In this document: positions 45,901 to 57,500 of the stretch, piece after piece
Layout of the letters: the number at the start of each line of letters is the position of its first letter
Position numbering within the stretch: position 1 is the stretch's first letter
Assembly: GCA_001643675.2 (NCBI GenBank)
Contig: LSRY02000015.1
Span: forward strand, 377,001-441,000
From: Monocercomonoides exilis
Lineage: Eukaryota; Preaxostyla; Oxymonadida; Polymastigidae
Direction of reading: 5' to 3'
Length of the DNA stretch: 64,000 nt
Made by a program: the position numbers and the translations under genes
Notes under the pieces: generated by a model
Told to the model about the DNA's origin: nothing
Databases searched by the model: none
Seen by the model: the letters and a program-made list of their open reading frames with translations, nothing else

Positions 45901-48900
45901 TCCCCAACAGATCCTCTTCATCCCCATAATCATCTGATGTGCACCCCCATATCGCCATCTCCCTCACAAACGGCTCCCCAAAGTTTATCAGGAACTGTGA
46001 TTCACTTATCTGCAAATCAAGGTCTGTGCACTTCACAAACACATCTCTCCCCTTCAGTGCAACATTCTCCTTGAATGTGATGTTCGACAGAACAAATTGC
46101 AATGCCTTCTGTGTGGCACTTCGTGATTTCAAAAATATCCCTCCGCCTCTCCCGTTGTTCGAACAGAAGCAGTCAGTCACATTTGTGTGATTCAATTCCA
46201 ATCTCCCTTTCTCGTTGAGAAGGAAAAGCATGCCTCCCCCTTCATGAGAGCTTGTCGATCCACATTTATCAATTGTTGAGTTATCCATTTTCAATCTCAT
46301 TTCATTCGGCACATCACAGAAAAGCAATGAAGGGTTGCTTGACGCACTATGCTTCATATTTAAGAATGAACATTGCTCAAACAGAATGTTCCACGCTTCT
46401 TCTGTATTATCATTCTCCCTTCCAGAAATCACACTTTCACTCATCGCAATTGCACTTTTCCCACTCAATGAAATATCTTCAAATGTCACATTGTTCATGG
46501 TTGTCACACAATCAGCTGATATGCTCATTATCTCATGCATCGTTGAGAATCCTGCTATGTTTGTCTTTTCGATCTCCACAATTCCTTTTGAGGCACTTAT
46601 CAATACAAATGCTAATTCACCTTCAGCATTGCCACTCATGTGAATTGAGCATCCAATAACACTTGTTTTGATTGCATCTGAGTCTGTCTGGATGAGGATA
46701 TTTGCCTCATTATCGAAGGCAGTTGGGGTCAGGATCCCCGCTTCTTTGAATTGAACAACCCCTTTGCATTCAACAACAGCATCTCCATCCCCTTCAATTG
46801 CTTTCACAAACACGATTTTGTCGGTTTCGACATTTGTTCCTTCCAGCCTCATCCCACTCACACTCATTTCACTCCTCACATCACAAGTCCCTTGAATGGC
46901 AATTGACTCAATCCCCAAACTCCTCCCTCTCCTCATCCCATAATCAACAGATCCACATGGATACTCGCTCAATCCACACACAACCACATTGTTTCCTTCT
47001 CGCGCCACATGAACACTTGATCCAACCTCTTTCCAGAAATAGATCAGTGGGATTGCGCACTCTCTGTTTCCTCCATCATACCCTCTCATCGAGTCTTCGG
47101 TCAGCATCTCCAGTCTATCTTTCACAAATGGCAGCGTTTCGTTCTTGATGCTGCTGATAAGCGATGGAGATGAAACAAACAAATCTTTTCCATATTTTGC
47201 ATTGTTTGGTTTGTCTACCGAAAAAGTTGGAGAAGATATCACAAATGTTGCCTCACCCATTTCACTCAACAAGTTCAACATTATTCCTCCTCCATATCCA
47301 ACTTCTTCCCCTTCATATGGAGCTGTGCAACAATAAAACTTGCACTTGCTCATCAGCAGGTTCGTATTTGTGGATGCCTCATAACAGAATGCACCTCCTC
47401 CGATCTCATTTCCTTCTCCTTCAACAGCACACCCTTCAAATGTGCAGTCATTTATTTCTGCTTTGTAATCTCCATTGTTATCCCTGTAAGATACGCTTAT
47501 GCATCCTCCACTTCCCTTCGAACGAGTAATTGATGAAAATGTGCATCCAGTCATTTCTTCAATATTTCCGTTGTGGCACTCAACAACACATCCATCATCA
47601 AATGTGATTTCTCTGAAACCGCTTTTCGTCATATTCATCGAAGGAATGCTTCCAGAATTACCTTCAACAATGAAAAACGATGAATCTCCTTTTTTCATAT
47701 TTTTTGTTGAAAACTCAATCACTTCCACAGCTCCTCCAATAGCCTTCACAAACACTGTCGAAATAGAATCAGTGCCTCCTTCCATCCCACATTTGTTCAG
47801 TGTGAGTTTCCCTGAATGACACTCAAATACACTTCCATGAAATGAAAGCGAATGAATCAAAGAAAATACAATCCCAGTCATTGAAACAGAAACAGAGTTC
47901 TCAATTAATCCACTTTGTGTTCCTTCTTTCTGATCAGCAACACCACATTTCATCTCATTTTGTTTCCCCTTAAAGCTCCATTCATCTGTATTCAGGCTCA
48001 ATTCATCCTCAAAGGCAAATGATTCAAGAATGGTTATGTCTTTTTTCTTCCCTTCAAAGTGGACTGATGCTGCCTTGGCGATTGTGGAGCACGGAAATGA
48101 CTCATGTCCACACATCGAAAAATCATGACTCAATGATCCTCCTCCAACAAAGGCAGATCCTGAAAAGTTATCCCACAGATACACCACCAGCGGAATGAAA
48201 AATGTTTCATTCAATGTTGATCTCTCAAATCCATTCATCCCTTTCATATCATTCAAATCAACGTCAAATCCAATTGATGTTCTGTCAATCACACTTGATA
48301 GATCATAAGAGTTAATGAAGATTTCTTTCCCTTCTCTTGCATCACACCCAGCAAATGACACTTTCTTTAAAATGAATGAACTTGCATCATCATCCAAATG
48401 AAGATAAATCCCTCCTCCATATCCGTTCTCTCCATCAACTGTTTGCATTGCCTTGCAACTTGCAAGTTTGAATAAACCACTTTCATCATTTGAAAATATT
48501 GTCCTTTCTGAGTCAGTGTCTGTCATATTACCCACAGTGAATGATGATCCTTCTTTCATCTCAACCCACAGCCCTCCTCCATTTCCTCCATTGCTCTCAC
48601 ACCCAGACATCGTTCCTCCAACAATTTCAAGAGAGCAACCTCTCCCGAGTGTGCATTCAATTGCCCCTCCGTTTCCTCCATCTCCTTTGAATCCACTCAT
48701 CGTGTTGTTTGTGAGCTTCAGCAACTTAGCTGAATTTGTGGAAATTACTCTTATTAATCCTGATGGCAAATCTGTTTGCGAAGATGCTTTCGCTGAAAGT
48801 GTTGAATCTTTAATCGAAAAAGATGCTCCATTCTCCACTCCAAACAAAACACCATTAACTGTCGAGCTCATATCCTCAACACTCATTGAAGTGAATGTGC

Positions 48901-51900
48901 CAGCAGCATTGCTTCCATCAAGAGAAATCAATGGACGATTCCCAATCACCAAGGATGATACAACAAAAGATGAAACAGAAACCTTCCCTGCTGATGTTGA
49001 CAAAAACACATAAGACAACGCTGATTTGGAGTCTTGAAAAGTCAGCGAGCAATCTTCAAGCGAAAATGATTGTGAGGCGGAACTGAAGAACGATTCGTGA
49101 TTTGGAAGAGCAGATGGAACAGAGAAAACAAGTGATTTCAAAACAGTATTTGCACCGGCAATTATCATGCTTCCTTCACTTCCATTCGGATCATTGCTCA
49201 CCTCCCATCCACTGTTTTCATCTTTCCCCCCTGATTACGTGTTTGAAGGAGTCGAATATCAGCTCATTTTTCATTTCAATCATCCCATCGACAACAATCC
49301 TCTTTTCCTCTTCTTGCCTTGTCAATGAATGACTCAGTGAAAGACAGGGAAACTCAGCATGCCCACAATGTGAATGATCATATGCATCAACATTGCTCAC
49401 AAAGATCTCATCTGGCATAGGAATCAGATAAACGCACATCGGAATTGGGAACGACTCATCCCCATTTTCATATCCTTGTATCTTGCTCTTCGTATCAAAT
49501 GAAGCTGTCAGGCATTTTATCCTTTCACTTTTTGCTGTTGACTCCAAGTTGATCGAGTCAACAAAAATGTCACTTCCCCATTTGGCTCTGTTCCCTTCAA
49601 ATCCTGATGAAATAAGAAACTCTGCGCATGTGTCTTTCACTTTCAGCCCAATCCCTCCTCCTCTCCCTTGTGTGGTTGAGGCATAACAGTTTCTCACAAC
49701 ACCTCCATTCACGTTCAATGAACCAACATTCCCCATTTCAACCATCACACCCCCTCCAAACTCAGAGGCTTCACTCCCACAGTCATCAAGTGTGCATCCC
49801 TCAAGAGTTATTGAATGTGACCCTTCACCCACACTCATCAGCGATGATCCTGCTGCTGTCCTCACAATGTTGCTGAATGTGCAGTTATCCAGAGTCAACG
49901 AAACCGTTGCCTCCTGAGGCAGAGACATCGCACTTGTGGTGCTGAATGTTTGTGACCATCTCACATCTTTCATCTTCAAACTTCCCCCTTCCATCACCAC
50001 AAGTGAGTTCTGAATGCTCCTCTCTTCTGAATGATCTGCATCCATCGATATGTTCATTCTCTCCAAATTGATCCCTCCAGACCCTTTAACCTCAAACAAT
50101 CTGCTTCTTCGATTATTTTCAATTGACGAATTGTGAACCACTGACAGATCATTCACATTCAACTCCCCTGTTCCAACACAAAACAGACTCAGTCCATTTC
50201 CCTCAAATTGTGTTTCAATGGCTGAGCCAGCTGGAGAAACTCCATTCACAGAGATTGTTTTCTCTCCAACATCAACTCCTTTTCCTTCCACAACTGTTCC
50301 ACTCAACACCTTCATTTCCTCCACAAACCCCACAATCATTTGGGAAAGGCAATGGCTGATTGTGAGACATGCACAACTTTCATTCAATCCACAGCTGAAT
50401 GTGTCTTTCGCATTTGTCTGATTTTGAGTTGAAGCAACAAATCTGCATTTCCCACCAGTATTTGGAAGCCAATCGCTTTTATCTCCCCCTGCAAAACATT
50501 TTTCACCAACTGTTCTGGTTGAGTAACTCCATTCAATGTTGAAATTTGATGAGAAGTCATCAATGTAAACATCATTTGTGCGAGGTGAACTATTACAATG
50601 AAAAAAACAAAATTTCAGAAGATTTCCAGAAAAACCATTCGTTCTTATGCTTATTCCTCCTCCTCGCATATCTGAATGACAACCCTGAAACATACAGTTT
50701 TTGAATCCAATTCCACATATTGCATTCCAATGAATAACTCCACCTCCATCAGAACCTGATGCTTGATGACTACTGCAATTCAAAAAAATGCAGTGTAAAA
50801 CACAATCTTTCGTTTCTATTGCTTTTGAACTCCATATACCAAGCCCACCTGCATCATTTCCAGACCATCCATCTTTGAAAAGACAGTTTTCAACAAGAAT
50901 CTGAATTGTTATTCCGGAAACTTCTGCTCCAGCGCCTCCAAAATCATTCAATGACAAACAATAACACTCAATAAATGTGGAGTGTTTTACAGTGCATTCA
51001 GCAATATTCAATGCAAAAATACCTCCGCCTCTTGTTGATGTCGCATTGCATTTCGCAAATGAGGAATTTTCAACAGTTAATGTGGCATTTGGATTGTCAT
51101 GCACATACAACCCTCCGCCACATGGAGCAGAGCATTCATTCCATTCAGCATTCGTGAAATGCTGAGATTGGGTTGTGTCCAAATGCTCATTATTTCTTTT
51201 TTTCCAATCCACTCTTTTGCTGTGGAGGAATGTGCAATTGTTGCAGGAAAATGCAATGGATCCTTCTGTTCCACTCACAATCCCTCCCTCCAGCACATTC
51301 ATCGATCTTTCAACTCGGCAATCTTCCATCATGCTCATCTTCATCATTGGGACTTTCTCATTTGGCATTTCATCTGTTTCCATGAATTTCATTGAGATGT
51401 TTGAAAAAGCACAGTTTTTGATTCCTTCAAATGACCCTTCTCCATTTCTCAAAATGCTTCCACTCCCACAAAACACAATGTTCCTCCACTCACTGTTTCT
51501 CACAAGCAGCGATGAATCTTCTCCTTCCATCTTCACAAGACTTGTCATAACCCCACAATTATTATCATTTTTGTTATTCATTGATGTATTTGTCATTTCG
51601 CATGTTCCCTCGTTGAAGACAAATTGCCCATTCAAACCTCTTTTTCTCATCAACAAGCAGTCATCAAGGCCCAGGAATGATTTTGCTCCAATATCAAATG
51701 CCATTCCATCATCGGACTTTTCCAACATTATTTCCTTCAATTCGACTGAAGAATTGTGTATTTCGCAGAACAGTCGAACAACACTTCCACTTGCCAAAAT
51801 ATGACTTTCTGACTGTGCAGGAATTTGAAAAATGAGATGTCCATTCTGTTGTGCATCATTTCTATCTGTGCCACAAAATGTGAAACACAAACACTCAGCC

Positions 51901-51923
51901 AAAATTAAAAGAATCATTATCAT
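42941..51923 (-). CDS. Giant beta-helix membrane receptor with pseudokinase tail, copy B (frameshifted early)
   Basis: Same architecture as copy A. The N-terminal frame runs 51923-49218 and breaks after HVIRG because a G run at about 49,226-49,231 has 6 G where copy A has 5. The rest reads openly from about 49,201 to TGA at 42941, including the complete kinase-like end (RWKAPEL, ESVSFSIGMMLWE, EILRDCLSNHVSSRPSL). With the G run corrected the product would be about 2,993 aa, 2 residues longer than copy A because of the 6-nt difference in the variable patch. Outside the two variable patches the protein is essentially identical to copy A. Probable surface protein; function inferred only from architecture. 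Confidence 0.85.
44378..44548 (-). other. Second variable patch of copy B
   Basis: Counterpart of 35380-35550. Substitutions only, no length change, between identical flanks. Confidence 0.8.
50475..51486 (-). other. Variable patch of copy B (ectodomain)
   Basis: Counterpart of 28449-29454, with a net 6 nt more. Copy B has for example RGGGIFALNIAECTVKHSTF where copy A has CGGGIFASKIAECSFKNCFF. Frame is kept in both copies through the patch, so it is under coding constraint. Confidence 0.85.
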
Positions 51924-51985
51924 GAGGATAATTATGGTTCATTATTTACCATTATTAATTAAATTCAAAGATTATTTTGAACTTT

Positions 51986-52150
51986 CATAAATATTGATTA
52001 TTCCTACCATCCTTCCATCTTTTAAATTGATGATAATATTTATTATTTTGCCTTTTTGCAATACCACTTGGGAAGCTGGAAAAAAATCTTTTTTCTTTTT
52101 AAGTTTTATTTTGTTTTGTTTTTCTTCAACATATTTATTTGATTCAATAT
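51986..52150. other. Unique flank of the right arm
   Basis: AT-rich; no gene seen. It differs completely from the sequence before 27950, so receptor copies A and B have different upstream regions. Confidence 0.6.
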
Positions 52151-52419
52151 GGTGGATAATATAGACTTTCAAGCATTATATGCATAAAGCATAATAAAAT
52201 TGTTTCACTCACATCTTTATCAATCATTCTCAGATTTCGAAATATATTGGTTTATCTTATCTGCAAATAGCTATCACAGATGTTATTTGAAAAAGTTTTG
52301 TGACATTCCATGAATGTTAAAAAATGAACCTATTTTTGTTGAATTTTTTTGAATACAAAAAGCTTATCAAAAGTGCATAATTCTTCAATGAAAATGCCTG
52401 AAGTCAAATATTTTGTCCA
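52151..52419 (-). mobile_element. MITE-like element, copy 3
   Basis: Starts GGTGGATAATATAGACTTTCAAGC and ends with the complement of GGACAAAATATTTGACTTCAGGC. ATAT flanks are at 52147-52150 and 52420-52423. Reverse orientation relative to copy 2. Confidence 0.65.
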
Positions 52420-52423
52420 ATAT

Positions 52424-53737
52424 GTATTATTCTTTTTGAAAAGATGTAAATGTTTAATAGTTCGGTTAAAAAAACAGTGTCTTATTTTCTCATTTTTTCA
52501 CCAAAATCCAACGAGCTTCATTTTTCAGTAAATTGGAATTATTTTACATATTTATGTGAGAATATATGCATTGTGGAGTTGTTTAATAAATTCATTGTTA
52601 AAATGCATAAAATATTTTCTGTTAATGTGACAACTGTTAAACATTTGTGACTTTTCAAAAAAGTTAACCAATATGTATTAATTTTTTCATTGCATCTGTA
52701 AAATTTTATTTCGCTTCATTTTTTTTCCACAAACGTTCAAATCTTACATCAAAATTTTTTATTTTCCTGTTGTGAAATGATAGACGAATGTAATACTTCC
52801 AAAACCCTTCAAAAGTGTTTGTGCATGTATTTTTTCAATGTTTAAGAACTCACATTTGAATAGAATTGGAAAGAGAAAATAGACAAACATCCTCAAACAT
52901 TGGTTAACTTTCTTTCTGTCTGAATAAATCTTTGTGACAATCTTGAAGTAATCCAGAATTTTTGGAATTAGTGAATCTTTGGTTCAGTGCGGTGCTGTCA
53001 TAAGACATCGTTCACATGCTCATCAACCTTCAGATTTTTAAATATTTTTAAAAAAACCTATTTTTTTGTCATTTTTTTCTTCGATCTTTTATTTTTCAAT
53101 CTCTTCTCTGTTTTATCTATCTCTTCAATTCTCCATTCTCCTTTTATATTTTTTGTGTTTCTTTTTTTTAATGCACAATCTTCTTCATCTCTGAAATCTT
53201 TCAAAGAATGAAATTGTTTTTCTTTTCAGTTGTAATTTCATTGTGACAAAATTAGTTGGAATTCTGTCCCCTTGCTGTTGTATTTAATTACAAGCAACAA
53301 CTTAAGGCTTCTTCAAAATTTCAAATGCTGCTTCTTCAAGAACTGAACAGTTGCATTTCTTGTTCCTTGACAAAAACAAAATCTGTTTTCTTTCTTGATT
53401 CTGGTCGATTTCACAATTTTGAGAATTCATTGCACACGTGAATTACCATTTCCCAGCACTACAAAATCCAGACAACTGAATTTGACTTATTCAGAAAATG
53501 CACTTTTCAAAACATAGATCAATTAATCTTTTTGTATCAAATTTTGTTCAATGATCAAAACAAGATGATCTCACACAATAAATGAGAATTGCAATAACAT
53601 TGTGTTTTTTTAAGCCAGAATTTATTATCTTTCTTTGTCAAATGGTAGAAAATACTTTCAGTCAAGTTTTATTTTGCATGAAGCATTTAAATTTTGTTTC
53701 ACTCAAAACTTTTTAAATTTTTTTCCGATATAAAAAT
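52424..53737. other. AT-rich spacer, no gene seen
   Basis: Short open frames rich in Phe, Leu, Ile and Asn only. No supported gene, RNA or regulatory site. Confidence 0.6.
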
Positions 53738-54004
53738 GGGACAAAATATTCGACTTCAAGCATTTTCATTGAAATATTAAGCATTTTCGAAGATCTTTTT
53801 GTGAACAAAAAATTTCAACAAAACTGGTTCATTTTTCGATAAATGTTTGAAGTCATAAAACATAATGTTTTTATTTCTTCGATGCCTGTTTGCGGATATG
53901 AAAATCAAAATTATTTTGAAATCTGAAAAAGCGAAATAAAGTTATGAGAGAAGCAATTTTTCAATGCATTGTGCATAAAAAGCTTGAAAGTCCATATTTA
54001 CCGC
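53738..54004 (+). mobile_element. MITE-like element, copy 4 (degraded right end)
   Basis: Starts GGGACAAAATATTCGACTTC and ends ...GCATAAAAAGCTTGAAAGTC, then CATATTTACCGC. The internal blocks align with copy 2 over the whole length. The TSD is not clear. Confidence 0.6.
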
Positions 54005-54009
54005 TAAAT

Positions 54010-54187
54010 AAATTGGATTTTCATATCCATCAACAAACATCGGTTATAAAATAACATTATCTTTTTGTATGTGTGAGAGGTTGCAAAACATTAACACATT
54101 TTATTTACATTTTTATTAGTACAAAAAAAGTTCGTTCTCTTCATAATTTTTCAATGAAAATGTGTAATGTGAAATATTTTACCCCAA
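54010..54187 (-). mobile_element. MITE-like element, copy 5 (partial)
   Basis: The block TAATTTTTCAATGAAAATG followed by GAAATATTTTACCCCAAG matches the end of copies 1 and 3 in reverse orientation. The other end is not recognisable; it abuts copy 4. Confidence 0.45.
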
Positions 54188-54547
54188 GTCAAAAATTATA
54201 ATTATCTTGATATAGCATCAATAAAAACTTATAAATTGAATTTTGAGAAACTTTGATGTTTAAGAAAATTTAATTTCTAAACAAATGTGAAAGATTCCAT
54301 AAATTTATTTATTGTGGAAAATGAAAAACAACGAAAAGAGACTTCTCAGCACACTTCTACTTCACAAAAGTATTTTTTCCAGACATTTTGAAACAAGAAA
54401 TTAGAAAATAACCAAAAATATTTTCAGGATAAATTTAGAAACTATTATAACATCGTGGCATTAAGTGAAGTGAAGATGAAATGTTTATTTGCAACAAAAA
54501 TAAAAAAGTTACATGAAAAATGAAATATATTTAAGGAAGCATAGTTT
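54188..54547. other. 3' flank of the USP47-like gene, AT-rich
   Basis: No gene seen. It will contain the 3' UTR of the ubiquitin hydrolase transcribed from the right. Confidence 0.5.
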
Positions 54548-57500
54548 TCAGTTGTCAATGGACAAAGCTTTGATTGTGCGTTCGCTTTCCTTCCTTCCCC
54601 TTCTGACACACAGCTCACTTTCTCTCTTTGCAATGAGCATTTTCATAAGATAATGATTTTCATCGCAAAGCTGGAGCACTTTTTCTTCTTCAGTCAGCGA
54701 AGTGTCATCAACACAGCAAATAAATGCCCTGTCAAGAGCAAACAAAGAAAGTGGAAGGCTGTGCTCCACAGCATTATCTATGAGTTTCCTTTCATCAACA
54801 TTCGCTAAGGTCAACGTAGGAGATGATGGCGAAGATGATGGCGAAGATGATAAAGTTGACAACAAAGTTGAATCTTCATCCCTTTTTAAATTTTCATTTC
54901 TTTCGAGATGATTCAAATTCTGACTTTCTTCTGATGATTTTTGCATCTGCTTGGCATTAAGAAAGCCAACGGAATTTTGCTCGTCTTTGTTCTGTTCTTT
55001 CATCAAAGTTATTTCGTTTCCCAATACTTTTGAATCATCTTTGCTTAATTCAAATACTTCCGTCAACTTATCTTCATCTTTCGCTTCTTCTCCATCCTTC
55101 CTCCTTGTCCGATTCTTTTTATCCATAATTCTTTCTTCCTTAAACAACTTTGTATCTTTCAGCTTCTCAATCGAAACTAAACTGTGTCGATATATTTCCT
55201 CATTACGAGAGAACAGAACGCTCAAATTTTCTCTTTTAATCTTTAACTGTTGCGATAAAAAGAAACACAATTCAGCAAACGTGGTGTTGCGAGGCACAAG
55301 CATAAGCTGTGGATTTGTGTGAGCAAGCGAATCTTTCCGTTTGAAATGAGTTTCCCAGGCAAGTGCTCTCACAACTGAAAGCGGGTAAAACACATTCGAA
55401 ATGTGAAGAGGAGAAGAGAACGGGAAAAGCAAAGGAAATGGTTCAAATATCGTTTCTCCCTCATTTTCACTTGCATCTTTTTCTCCACTTGATTTTTGCC
55501 TCTTCACAGAAGTCAAAGAAGAAGAAAAAGGAAGTGTTGTCGAAGTATTTGCAAAAAGTGTTTCTTTTTCATTCAAACTTTCAAACGATGAAACAGAGCC
55601 AGACAGCAGAAGCTGAGCCGCCTCCTTTGCAGCAGGCGTAGCAGAAGGATGAGTTGCTATGATTGCGAGAGCAGTGTCATTTAACTGCGGCATCTTCGAT
55701 TCTTCCGCTGTCCGATTAACGATGCACGCACAAAGGGGATAGTTGCGCTGCAGATGAAGACGAAACATTTTTTTGGATTCGTCATACGGAATCGGCTCAA
55801 ACACAGAACCATTCCAAGAGCCAAGTATGATCGATGGAGGCGACGAAAAGAATTTTGCAAGGTCTTCTTGTTCAGAAGCAGGCAGCACATCTGTTGAAAA
55901 AGGAATGCTGCTGGTAAAAGAGCTTTTTGGAGATTGATCCATAATTATGCCTGCCTCCCACTCTTTCTTCTTTTCTTTCCACCATTCGCGTATTTTCTTC
56001 TCAACTAGCTCAATAGCGTCTGCAAAGGACATCTTCTTTGAAAATATTACATCAATAATGCCGCGAAGACGCCCCGGAAGTTTTGATTTTTTATTGTCTT
56101 TTTCGGATTTTGGTGCCGACGATGGAGAAATATCAGCTTTGGCATCGTTCTTAGATGATGCTTCTGAAGTAATTTCTGTTGAATTTAATTGCTCCTTTGT
56201 TTTCTGTTCTTGTTCATTTGGATTTGTTTGGATAATTTCACCCTTACTTTGAATATCTTGTTGCTTTTCTGAAGATGTTGATATTGTTTCAGTGTTAGTT
56301 GAATTTGCTTCATTTGGTATCTTCTGTTCAGAATCGTTATCAAAATGAATAAACCTATCAACGCTGAGCTCCAACGGATTCTCTGTTTTGTTTGCATCTC
56401 GCAGCTGCAAGTTCTCGTCGCCCATAATCTTCACTCCATCACAAATCCAGCACTTCATCACTTTGTCTCCCTTTGCAATCGGCTGTGCTCGAGGCAGAAT
56501 TTGGAGAGTAACCACATTGAAAACGGAGTCGTTCTTGATGATTGCTTTTTCAATGCGCATCTTGTCATCCTTCAAAATGCGAGCTGGACACCAAAGTGGA
56601 AGAAACGGCGGATGAAGATCAAGCGGCAGTGGAATGGCCTCGTCTTCAGTCTTATTATTTGCAGGAATAATTAAAGAAGAAGATGAGGAAGCTTCTTCTG
56701 GCTTCGTTTGATTGATTGATTGTTCCTGCACAATATCCATATGCGAGGCGCTTGAAGCGCACGCTTCTTCATCTTTTGGAGCAGTTGCAACTTCTTCTGG
56801 CTGTGCTGAGCGAGTTTCATCTGAAGCATTTTGCAAGTTCGGCTGTTTGTTCTCTTGAGCAATGCTATTTGTGATTGCATTTATCTCCTTTGCTTGCTGC
56901 TCCTCAAAATCCATCAGGCTCATCTTCATCGCCTGCTGCAGCTCGCTTTCAGATGCATCGATGTTTCCTCCAAAGGCACAAGAGCTTGTCTCAACAATGT
57001 CTCCGCCAAAGTCTTCCCATTCGTTTGTGGTCATTCCAAGGCGCAAGAATCGAGGTGGAATGTTAAGCCGCTTTGCAATTTCTGAGCGGAGCTGGCTGAC
57101 TGTCGATGCTGATGTGAGTGTCAATGTGAAATGCTGTTTTTCGGTTGGGAGAACATTTTGAAATGGATATTTTATGTTTTTTAAAGAAAGAGAAGAGGGT
57201 TTGATAGACGATGATGAGGAAGAAGAAGAAGAAGAAGATGATGATGATGAAATGTCTTTGGCTGATTCGTATCCTTCGACTGGAAGATCTTTTTCCATCT
57301 TATTTTTAAGTTCTTTTTCTTCCATCTCAGTTATTTTTATCAGTTCACTTGTGCGATTATCATAAGACTCGTCAGTTTCTTCAACAACAAGCAAAATTTG
57401 CGAATTTGACTGTTTTATGTATCTTTCTCTTTGCGAAGGCGTCAAATAGTCCACATACACCTTCAGCAACGCTGGATCAATCACTTTTTCCTCTTTCCCT

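Larger units (their letters stand above)
41571..51985 (-). repeat. Right arm of the 24-kb palindrome (10,415 bp)
   Basis: Inverse of 27950-38356. At the inner edge similarity fades over about 10 bp (CCTCCTCATTTTGGGA against CCTCCTTATTTCGGGA) rather than ending sharply. At the outer edge it stops within a short A-run. Confidence 0.95.
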
